The notes under the pieces are model-generated. The model had not been told where the DNA came from. It searched no databases and was given only the letters and a program-made list of their open reading frames with translations. Shown piece by piece: positions 7,556 through 14,334 of a stretch of 28,637 bases of DNA. The position numbers and the translations under genes were made by a program. This DNA comes from CAYJLC01 sp964370735 (GTDB taxonomy: Bacteria > Bacillota > Clostridia > Oscillospirales > Butyricicoccaceae), in NCBI GenBank assembly GCA_964370735.1, contig CAYJLC010000029.1:1-28637 (forward strand). Direction: 5' to 3'. Positions within the stretch are counted from its first letter, which is position 1. The number at the start of each line of letters is the position of its first letter.

Positions 7556-8950
7556 TTATAAAAACATTACCATTGAAACTATAAACATAAACACTGTTCC
7601 TATTATCATAGGCATAGATGTTCTTTTAACAATTTCAATCGGACTTTGTTTAACAGTTCCTGCTACTATCATAACAACTGCTGAAACTGGTGATACTGCA
7701 CGAAGTAGATTTCCTGCAAGTCCCATAGGAAGAGAAATCGCTAAAACGCTAATTCCTGCTGCCGCTGCAAGTGGAACCATTAATGGAACCATCGCATAGA
7801 ATAGGGCTGTTCCACTACCACTTAGAAGAACAATTACTGCTGTAATTATTACTAATAATAATGGTAAAATAAATCCTGTGCCTTCTGTTTCTAGAAGAAT
7901 TGTTTGAAGTGCGCTAATTAAGCCTATTGATTTTAAACCAACTACAAAAACTGTTGCTGCAACTAAAAGTGCAACGATTGGCATTGCTTGTCCCATTCCT
8001 TTGAAGAAGTTTTCTGTGCCATCAAGTGATTTTTTAACATTTCTATTTTTAATTATTTCACAAATAATTGCTATTAAGAATGAGAATAAAGTAGCAACTT
8101 CAACTGTTAAGCTAATGCTTGTTGGAAGTAGATATACTAAAAGAAGTAAAACTAGTGGAAGAAGTGGTAAAATTGCGTAAATTGTTTTGAATAATACACC
8201 ACCAGAAATAGCTTTAACATTTGCTAAATCTACATTGTCAGACTCGATTTTATTTGATTTTTTATCAAGATATTTTTGCCAGAAATAATGAACCACTGCC
8301 ATAACTAAAAGTGTAGGAACTGAAACTATTGCGTGGTAGCTGAAAACATACTCAGCCGCAGTTATTCCAGCAAATTCGGCAGTGTTTGCAAGTTCGGCAG
8401 CGATAGCTACATTATCCCCACCTAAAGGCGTTGGCATAACTGTTGCTGTTGTCGCTATAATACCTGCTGCTGTAAGTGTGCTCATTCCTGCTTTTTTAAG
8501 CACAGGATATAATGTTGCTAGTAAAATGATAGCAAGGTTTGATGCACTAGGTACTACTAAAGATAAAAGGTTACCAATTAAAAATACTACTGGCACCAAA
8601 ATATATACTGATTTAATCTTTGCAATCGGCTTAGTTAATACACTAACAGTAACATCATTTGCGCCAATATGGCTCATATACGCAGTATATCCACCTAAAA
8701 CTAAGATTATAAACCCTGATGAACTTAATGTTGCTTTAAATTGTGATGCAATTGCTACAAATGGGTCTAAAAGTACAACACCTGTGCTTTCAAAACCAGA
8801 TAAGCTTATTTCTTTGCCCATTCCAATAGCAATGAACATTAATACCATACCCATAGCTAAAAGTGAGATTTTTATATCCATTTTTTTAACTAACATAAAC
8901 CCTATTATAATAACCGAAACTATCGCTGATAAATACATTAAAATATCCAT
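7556..8950 (-). CDS. DcuC-type anaerobic carrier; likely nucleoside permease
   Basis: A 464-residue integral membrane protein with about twelve hydrophobic segments. It resembles the DcuC/ArsB-like ion transporter superfamily (GYTAYMSHIGANDVTVSVLTKPI, LSLVVPSASNLAIILLATLYPVL, ATTATVMPTPLGGDNVAIAAEL, LLSGSGTALFYAMVPLMVPLAAAAG, LLRAVSPVSAVVMIVAG). Characterised DcuC members move C4-dicarboxylates. Here the gene lies between a nucleoside hydrolase and a LacI regulator, with ribokinase in the same operon, so uptake of nucleosides or a related compound is more likely. It starts 11 nt after the hydrolase stop. The family call is good; the substrate is inferred from context. Confidence 0.75.
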   Translation of the reverse strand: MDILMYLSAIVSVIIIGFMLVKKMDIKISLLAMGMVLMFIAIGMGKEISLSGFESTGVVLLDPFVAIASQFKATLSSSGFIILVLGGYTAYMSHIGANDVTVSVLTKPIAKIKSVYILVPVVFLIGNLLSLVVPSASNLAIILLATLYPVLKKAGMSTLTAAGIIATTATVMPTPLGGDNVAIAAELANTAEFAGITAAEYVFSYHAIVSVPTLLVMAVVHYFWQKYLDKKSNKIESDNVDLANVKAISGGVLFKTIYAILPLLPLVLLLLVYLLPTSISLTVEVATLFSFLIAIICEIIKNRNVKKSLDGTENFFKGMGQAMPIVALLVAATVFVVGLKSIGLISALQTILLETEGTGFILPLLLVIITAVIVLLSGSGTALFYAMVPLMVPLAAAAGISVLAISLPMGLAGNLLRAVSPVSAVVMIVAGTVKQSPIEIVKRTSMPMIIGTVFMFIVSMVMFL

Positions 8951-8961
8951 TTTTTCTCTCC

Positions 8962-9882
8962 TTAATTACAATTATTTATTTCTCTATAAAACCATTCTCT
9001 GAATTTTTCGCCATCAATATCTAACAATACCTTTGCATTATTTGGTCTTTTCATATATCCTTTAAGGTCGACTAGTGTAACTCCCCTTGTCATCTCACCA
9101 CTAGTTTCAACATCTATATGTGTTTCAACAACTTCATACATCGATGGTTCAAGCAAATATGCAATAGCACAGCTATCATACATTTTAAGTCCCGTTTTCA
9201 TACTTCCGCCTCTATATTTTGAAAACAGTGCAAAAATCATTTTGCCAACTTCGCCCATTTCAGGCAGTTTTTTTGAATCCTCTGGCAAAACTAAAGCTTT
9301 TAGTCCAACATCTAGCCCAGCCATTACAATATTTAGCCCACTATTAAACACAATTTTTGCAGCCTCTGGGTCTGTTGCAATATTAAACTCAGCCATAACC
9401 GTTCTATTGCCTCTACTAGCAGAACCACCCATTAATACGATTTCTTCAATGTGTGGCTTTACTTCTGGATAAGTTTTCAAAAGTAATGCGATATTTGTAA
9501 GCGGACCTATTGGCACAAGTGTGATTTTTTCTTTTGAATTTAAAATTTCATCTCTCATAGCTTCGACAGCGTGTTTGTCCATTAAAAGATGAGTCGCCTC
9601 TCCATCAAATTCAAAGCCGTCCATTCCACTAGCACCATGCACGTTACTAGCATCTTCAAATGTTTCTAAAAGAGGTTCGTGCGCACCTTTTGCGACTGGA
9701 ATTTCCTTTTTAAAGAATTTTAGAAGTTTTAGGCAATTGCTAGTCACAAGGTCAATCGAAACATTCCCTGCAACAGTAGTAATAAGCCTTACATCTAAAT
9801 TTTCATTAAACAGCGCAATAGCTATTGCAACTGCGTCATCGATACCTGGGTCGGTATCAATAATAATCGGTTTTTTACTCAT
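8962..9882 (-). CDS. Nucleoside hydrolase (Rih/IunH family)
   Basis: A 306-residue inosine-uridine-preferring nucleoside hydrolase. The calcium-binding signature DTDPGIDDA is at residues 9-17. TTVAGN is at 35-40, HGASGMDG at 82-89, a third family motif LVPIGPLTNIALLL at about 122-135, and MGGSASRGNRTVMAEFNIATDPEAA at about 151-175. It would cleave ribonucleosides to base and ribose in the cytoplasm. The position that is often His in H-D-x-x-A (proton donor in several members) is Tyr235 here (KMYDSCAIAYL), while the following Asp236 metal ligand is kept. It overlaps no neighbour but is only 1 nt from the ribokinase stop, so the two are coupled. Substrate preference (purine or pyrimidine) is unknown. 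Confidence 0.9.
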   Translation of the reverse strand: MSKKPIIIDTDPGIDDAVAIAIALFNENLDVRLITTVAGNVSIDLVTSNCLKLLKFFKKEIPVAKGAHEPLLETFEDASNVHGASGMDGFEFDGEATHLLMDKHAVEAMRDEILNSKEKITLVPIGPLTNIALLLKTYPEVKPHIEEIVLMGGSASRGNRTVMAEFNIATDPEAAKIVFNSGLNIVMAGLDVGLKALVLPEDSKKLPEMGEVGKMIFALFSKYRGGSMKTGLKMYDSCAIAYLLEPSMYEVVETHIDVETSGEMTRGVTLVDLKGYMKRPNNAKVLLDIDGEKFREWFYREINNCN

Positions 9883-9883
9883 T

Positions 9884-10798
9884 TTATTCTCCTTTAAAAT
9901 TAATTATTTCTTCATATTTTGGTATCGCTTGCATAGCTCCATAATTTAAACAAGTTATCGCCGACGCTTTTGACGCAAACTCCATACTCTCTTTATAGCC
10001 TTCGCCTAGTGCAAGCCTAGATACTAATGCACCAATAAAGGTATCGCCCGCCCCTGTTGTATCGACTGGATTTATTTTGCAAGCATTTTTAAGAATAACT
10101 TCATCATCTATCAGTGCAAAGCTACCTTTACTTGAAAGTGTTATAATAATTTTGTTTACACCTAAGTTTTTAAACTTTATAGCAGCCTCTTTGCAGGTAT
10201 TTTCATCACTTGGATATATTCCACAAAGAAACTCACATTCAGATTGGTTTACAATAAGTAAATCTATATCTTTATACGCATTTTGTGGTATTTCTTTCGC
10301 TGGAGCAGGGTTAAAAACAGTGATTAAACCTTTACTTTTTGCATTTTTTATGCTTTCAATCGTAGTTACTTCGTTGCATTCGAATTGAGAAATATAAAAG
10401 TCCTTTGGTTTTGCTATTTTATCTAAAATTTCAAGTACATCATTCGAATTCATCTCAAGATTGCTTCCATTATCTACAATTATTCTATTATCATTTTTAA
10501 ATCTAACAATAACAGCAACGCCACTAGAGTGAGTTTTGCTTTTTGTTACAAAATCAGTTAAAACACCATATTCTTCAAGGGAATTTATTAGACTATTTCC
10601 AAAAGTATCATTTCCAACCTTTGCTATCATATAAGTTTTTGCACCACTTTTTGCAGCTGCAACAGCTTGATTTCCTCCTTTTCCTCCTGTGTTTAATAAA
10701 AAATCGTGCCCCATTATAGTTTCACCCTCACGAGGCAACACGTCACATGCTATACTTAAATCAGCATTAAGACTTCCAAAAACTATGACATTATTCAA
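9884..10798 (-). CDS. rbsK: Ribokinase
   Basis: A 304-residue PfkB-family kinase with ribokinase features. These are GSLNADLSI at about 8-16, the substrate loop NTGGKGGNQAVAAA at about 36-49, NPAPAKEIP at about 163-171, NQSECEFL at about 184-191, and the anion hole with catalytic base in DTTGAGDTF (246-254, Asp252). It converts ribose released by the adjacent nucleoside hydrolase to ribose-5-phosphate. The start overlaps the end of the GNAT gene by 8 nt and the stop lies 1 nt before the hydrolase start, so it sits inside one transcript. Length is normal for the family. Confidence 0.92.
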   Translation of the reverse strand: MNNVIVFGSLNADLSIACDVLPREGETIMGHDFLLNTGGKGGNQAVAAAKSGAKTYMIAKVGNDTFGNSLINSLEEYGVLTDFVTKSKTHSSGVAVIVRFKNDNRIIVDNGSNLEMNSNDVLEILDKIAKPKDFYISQFECNEVTTIESIKNAKSKGLITVFNPAPAKEIPQNAYKDIDLLIVNQSECEFLCGIYPSDENTCKEAAIKFKNLGVNKIIITLSSKGSFALIDDEVILKNACKINPVDTTGAGDTFIGALVSRLALGEGYKESMEFASKASAITCLNYGAMQAIPKYEEIINFKGE

Positions 10799-11216
10799 TA
10801 TTCTTCCTCCCTTCGTTATACATAATCATACCAGCGCCAAATTTCTCATTCGGTCTTTGTATGAAACCATACTTTTGATAAAAACTTTCGCACCCACAAG
10901 TCGACATAAGCCCAATATAAGCATTATCGCACCCTGTTTGTTTTATATGTTCTAAAAGATTTTTCATAATCACATCTCCGAACTTTTTTTGTTGAAATTC
11001 TGGCAAAACAATAACATCTTTTATAAAAAATGCAATTTCCCCATCAGAAATAATCCTACCCATTGCAACTACTTCTAGGTTCATTTCTATATGAACCACA
11101 TAAAACGAACCTAGAAGCGCACTTTCGCAACTTTCAAGAGAATATTCTTTAAATTTCACTAATTTTCGAAGATTTTTAAAATCTGCGCCTTTAAGAGAAT
11201 TTATGCAAATTTTCAT
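10791..11216 (-). CDS. GNAT-family N-acetyltransferase
   Basis: A 141-residue protein with the GNAT fold. VVAMGRIISDGEIAFFIKDVIVLPEFQQKKFGDVIMKNLLEHI holds the acetyl-CoA-binding Q/R-x-x-G/A-type segment (QQKKFG). CESFYQKYGFIQRPNEKFGAGMIMY is the usual C-terminal F-Y-x-K-x-G-F motif. It is the first gene of the nucleoside operon and overlaps rbsK by 8 nt. The acceptor substrate cannot be read from sequence. Because it is co-transcribed with nucleoside-degrading enzymes, it may acetylate an amino group on a toxic or modified nucleoside product, but that is speculation. AAGGA lies upstream of the ATG. Confidence 0.8.
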   Translation of the reverse strand: MKICINSLKGADFKNLRKLVKFKEYSLESCESALLGSFYVVHIEMNLEVVAMGRIISDGEIAFFIKDVIVLPEFQQKKFGDVIMKNLLEHIKQTGCDNAYIGLMSTCGCESFYQKYGFIQRPNEKFGAGMIMYNEGRKNIE

Positions 11217-11241
11217 AAAACCATATCCTTATTAAATCGTA

Positions 11242-11255
11242 GTAAACCGTTTTAT
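11242..11255. promoter_or_regulatory. LacI-type operator 1
   Basis: GTAAACCGTTTTAT, a near-palindrome with a central CG matching GTAAAmCGTwTTAC. It lies in the leader of the nucleoside operon just upstream of the GNAT gene. Confidence 0.7.
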
Positions 11256-11298
11256 CAAAAAAAGTATAATTAAGGTTTACCGTCATCCGAAAATTTTA

Positions 11299-11312
11299 GT
11301 AAACCGTTTTAC
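11299..11312. promoter_or_regulatory. LacI-type operator 2
   Basis: GTAAACCGTTTTAC, palindromic apart from one position, with a central CG. It lies just downstream of the proposed transcription start of the nucleoside operon. Centre-to-centre distance to operator 1 is 57 bp. Confidence 0.75.
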
Positions 11313-11333
11313 TTTTATTTTAAAATATAATAC

Positions 11334-11362
11334 ATTTTACCTCAAAAGTTATTTTTAGTAAA
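11334..11362 (-). promoter_or_regulatory. Promoter of nucleoside operon
   Basis: Reverse-strand -35 TTTACT (11362-11357), 17-nt spacer and -10 TAAAAT (11339-11334). The -35 overlaps operator 3, so a bound LacI protein would block RNA polymerase. No gene lies further upstream on this strand within 450 nt. Confidence 0.6.
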
Positions 11363-11371
11363 ACGTATTAC
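11358..11371. promoter_or_regulatory. LacI-type operator 3
   Basis: GTAAAACGTATTAC, 13 of 14 to a perfect palindrome. It overlaps the -35 of the operon promoter. It lies 59 bp from operator 2 and 116 bp from operator 1, about eleven helical turns, so the outer sites face the same way and could loop. Confidence 0.75.
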
Positions 11372-11818
11372 CTACATTTAAGATACCACTTTTAACTGCT
11401 AAAGTCAATATTTTTCATGTTATTTTTTTAATTTTTATGTTTTGCTCAAATTCATATACCTATTTTTATATACTTTCACTAAAACTTTACGAAGAATTTA
11501 CCCAGAGTAAAACCAAAGACCAAGATTTATTTTTGCTCTATAAGTATCACCATATTTTTACATCAAATAATCCTTTTAGGTGAAAAGTTACTCCTTTAGT
11601 ATTATGAGAGATGTAATATTCTTAAAAAATAATTTTTGTATGAATTACCAAAAAACTAACTTGACTTTTATGTAAGTTTATTATAACTAAATCCAAAAAG
11701 TTCACAATTAGGCTTTTGTATGAATTAACATATAAAAACCATAATATATTTTGTAAATTTAATTTTAAAAATATATGAAATATAACCAAAGACTATGATG
11801 TTCACAGAATGTCAAAAA
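11372..11818. repeat. AT-rich intergenic region with direct repeats
   Basis: There is no gene here. A 14-bp direct repeat TTTTGTATGAATTA occurs at 11634-11647 and 11714-11727, and AACCAAAGAC at 11511-11520 and 11784-11793. A weak promoter-like pair, TTGACT at 11661 and TATAAC at 11682 with a 15-nt spacer, points toward the adhesin gene. The repeats may be binding sites for an unknown regulator of the surface protein. Confidence 0.45.
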
Positions 11819-11847
11819 TTGACATTTACCCCTATTTATGATATTAT
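11819..11847 (+). promoter_or_regulatory. Promoter of adhesin gene with overlapping palindrome
   Basis: Perfect -35 TTGACA (11819-11824), 17-nt spacer and -10 TATTAT (11842-11847). The -35 lies in the right arm of a perfect palindrome (AATGTCAA, three As, TTGACATT; 11808-11826), a plausible operator. The ribosome binding site AAGGAGG is at 11883-11889. Confidence 0.75.
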
Positions 11848-11894
11848 TTTTTTATAGTAAAAACATGTAAATTACATCTAGCAAGGAGGCAATT

Positions 11895-14225
11895 ATGAAA
11901 AAATTTATCAAGTCAATAATAGGGATATCGATGGCATCTATCATGATGTTTTTAACATTTGCACCTGTTATTGCAACCGTTGAAACACCAGTAACTCTGC
12001 CTGATATCACTTGGAATAGTGGAAATTCCCTTCTAGGATATGGCACAAATTTTAGCGCAGTGATATTTGAAAATTATACAGGAAAAGGTGGTGCATCTCA
12101 CATTATCGGTCCTGCATTTATAGGTGGAAGTATAACTGATGCACAAACAATTGGACAAAAAGACGGAAATTCAAATGGTTGGATTACGCCTGATTTTCCA
12201 GCTAGCATAGGATTCCACAACATCGGTCTTGCAGTAGGTGGAAAAATTTTAAATTCACGCAATACAGCTGAAAGCACTATTAACTTAGATGTGTGGAGTG
12301 GAAATGCAATTGTAAATAGCGAAGTAACTTATGATGCTGACGAAACGGAGCAAAACGTAAATGTAGTAAGTCCTGGCACTACCATTAATGCTGATACTGA
12401 TTATTTTACAGGCGAAATCACTGAAGCGGAATATTTCTATACTGCTCAACATACTTCTCTTTTAGCTACCGAAGCGACACCGCTTACAGAATCTGATTAT
12501 ACCCTATCTTACGCTGCTGATAAAACTTTAACTTTCGATGCAAATGAATCAAATTATTATGAAGTTTCTGTCAATACGCTTAATAAGGCAAATAGACTCG
12601 AGTACATAAATATCTCGGATGAAGCACTAGTAATTTTGGTGAAGGGTACAGACGAAGTTACCTTTAGCAATACTTTGGTTCAAAATTTATATTGGACAAC
12701 AAGTGCAGATTTAGGCACAGAAGCTAATGTAGATAAAGCTCAAAAAATATTGTGGGTTTTTGAGCCAGAACGAATTAATATTTATAATGATTTAACAGGT
12801 GCTATTCTTGCACCAAATAGCCATATTTATATTGGCAATGCACAAAATGGTTCAACAAATGGAACTGTTATTGCATATTCGGTAGAAACGAATAGTACAA
12901 GTAGCGAAATGCACTGGCTACCGTTTGATGGCACAGACACAACAGACCCAACAGACCCAACAGACCCACCAACTGCTCCTGCCGACACAGGTAGTCTTAC
13001 TTTCACAAAATATGATAATACTGACACAGATAAAGCGGTAACGTTAAAAGGCGCTGAATTCACATTGTCAAATGCTACTAATCGCTATACAATAACCGAC
13101 GGAACAACTGTCGACGGAGAATACGCGCTTGAAGGCATAGCCTATGGTACATACACAATAACCGAAACAACAGCACCGACAGGTTATGAGAAAAATTCAT
13201 TAAAATTATTAAATGATGATAGCACTGATGCTGATATTGATGCAGATTTGGATGGTGTTCAAATCCAAATTAATGGAACGACGGAATTATCTTTCATAGC
13301 CACAAATGAAAAAGAAACCACTAAAATTCAATTTTGGAAAAAAGACTATATTAATGTTAATCCAGAATTCCCAGCTGATAAAAATGATTATCTGGCTTTA
13401 TTAGGTGCAGATTTCAGAATTTATGAAGGTGAAGATATTAAAATGAGTGGCGAGGATTATGCAGTTTCTGATATTCCACGAACTGGGGCAAACAATGTTT
13501 ATATATTCGCTGGACTTAAACTAGACACTATTTACACAATAGTGGAAGTTAGTGCTCCAACGCAAACACAAGATGGCGATATAACCACTAATGTTACAAA
13601 TTATGACAAAGATAGTTTAGAATTTTTTGAAACAGCAACCGAACCAGGTGACACCACAGTTTTCCCTAACTTAAACACAAACGGAGATATAAACCTAGAT
13701 AAAGCTGGTGTTCAAATTAGAACAAATAACAGCACAACCACTCTCCAATTAATCGCTACAAATGATACATTTACAGAAGAAGAAGTTACACCACCTCCAA
13801 CACCAAGACCTGACCCAACTGACCCAACTGACCCAACTGAGCCTGAACCAGAACCTGAGCCTGAACCAGAGCCTGAGCCTGAACCAGAGCCTGAGCCAGA
13901 AGACCCACCGACTCGTCCAAGACCAACAATAGACACAATTATCCCTGGTGATGAAGACACTCCATTTACAGATAGCGAGGGAACACCTCTTACTTTCGAC
14001 GAATTATATGATATTTTCGGCGACGACATCCCTCTTTCAGCTTTTGAATTTATTCCACCAGAAGATATTCCAGATTGGTTTGAGCTTCCAGAAGACGAAA
14101 CTCCATTAGGTGCAGCAACACCTCAAACAAGCGATAACAATAACGTAATGTTATTTGCATTTAATAGCTTTTTATTATTATCATTAGGTACATTTGTTGC
14201 GTTTTATAAAAAAAGAACAAACTAG
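11895..14225 (+). CDS. Surface adhesin: choice-of-anchor-A plus SpaA domains
   Basis: A 776-residue secreted protein. It starts with a signal peptide (MKKFIKS, then a hydrophobic core to about residue 28). Residues about 46-345 look like a choice-of-anchor-A/collagen-binding type domain (LLGYGTNFSAVIFENY, GIAVGGKI-like GLAVGGKILN, ILWVFEPERINIYNDLTGAILAPNSHI). Two SpaA/Cna-B-like domains follow at about 367-472 and 476-624. Each has candidates for an internal Lys-Asn isopeptide bond with a Glu: Lys372/Glu424/Asn471 and Lys482/Glu551/Asn623. A DPT and EP repeat stalk (about 638-670) leads to PEDETPLGAATPQTSD, a hydrophobic helix and the tail KKRTN. That is a wall-sorting layout, but TPQTS replaces LPxTG. 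It is convergent with the next surface protein. No sortase is nearby. Confidence 0.8.
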   Translation: MKKFIKSIIGISMASIMMFLTFAPVIATVETPVTLPDITWNSGNSLLGYGTNFSAVIFENYTGKGGASHIIGPAFIGGSITDAQTIGQKDGNSNGWITPDFPASIGFHNIGLAVGGKILNSRNTAESTINLDVWSGNAIVNSEVTYDADETEQNVNVVSPGTTINADTDYFTGEITEAEYFYTAQHTSLLATEATPLTESDYTLSYAADKTLTFDANESNYYEVSVNTLNKANRLEYINISDEALVILVKGTDEVTFSNTLVQNLYWTTSADLGTEANVDKAQKILWVFEPERINIYNDLTGAILAPNSHIYIGNAQNGSTNGTVIAYSVETNSTSSEMHWLPFDGTDTTDPTDPTDPPTAPADTGSLTFTKYDNTDTDKAVTLKGAEFTLSNATNRYTITDGTTVDGEYALEGIAYGTYTITETTAPTGYEKNSLKLLNDDSTDADIDADLDGVQIQINGTTELSFIATNEKETTKIQFWKKDYINVNPEFPADKNDYLALLGADFRIYEGEDIKMSGEDYAVSDIPRTGANNVYIFAGLKLDTIYTIVEVSAPTQTQDGDITTNVTNYDKDSLEFFETATEPGDTTVFPNLNTNGDINLDKAGVQIRTNNSTTTLQLIATNDTFTEEEVTPPPTPRPDPTDPTDPTEPEPEPEPEPEPEPEPEPEPEDPPTRPRPTIDTIIPGDEDTPFTDSEGTPLTFDELYDIFGDDIPLSAFEFIPPEDIPDWFELPEDETPLGAATPQTSDNNNVMLFAFNSFLLLSLGTFVAFYKKRTN
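13812..13906 (+). repeat. Low-complexity DPT/EP stalk repeat
   Basis: Tandem ACTGACCCA-type units are followed by a run of GAGCCTGAACCA-type units coding alternating Glu-Pro. It makes a stiff Pro-rich wall-spanning stalk and is prone to copy-number change. Confidence 0.85.
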
Positions 14226-14250
14226 TCTATATTTAATCGTTTAATAATTA

Positions 14251-14284
14251 AACCCCCATAAATCGAAAGATTCATGGGGGTTTA
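14251..14284. terminator. Bidirectional terminator between the two surface-protein genes
   Basis: A 14-bp stem (14251-14264 with 14269-14282, one mismatch) is closed by a GAAA tetraloop on the plus strand, with five C-G pairs near the base and short T runs on both sides. It lies between convergent genes. Confidence 0.85.
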
Positions 14285-14334
14285 TAACACTTTATACGAT
14301 AAATTCACTTAATATATGGTAGGTTGTAAAAATG

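Noticed and set aside
8382..9002. Plus-strand 206-codon ORF opposite the DcuC-type permease
   Set aside because: It is antisense to conserved membrane segments and has no ribosome binding site; long shadow ORFs are common opposite hydrophobic proteins.
11661..11687. Second promoter for the adhesin (TTGACT and TATAAC)
   Set aside because: The spacer is only 15 nt and a much better promoter lies at 11819-11847.
11852..12046. Minus-strand 64-codon ORF over the adhesin start
   Set aside because: It overlaps the signal-peptide region of a well supported gene and has no family resemblance.
13812..13906. Regular short repeats considered as a CRISPR array
   Set aside because: The units are in-frame 6-9 nt codon repeats without spacers inside a coding region.
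13712..14029. Minus-strand ORF rich in Gly-Ser opposite the adhesin stalk
   Set aside because: It is the antisense of the Glu-Pro/Asp-Pro repeat and has no ribosome binding site.
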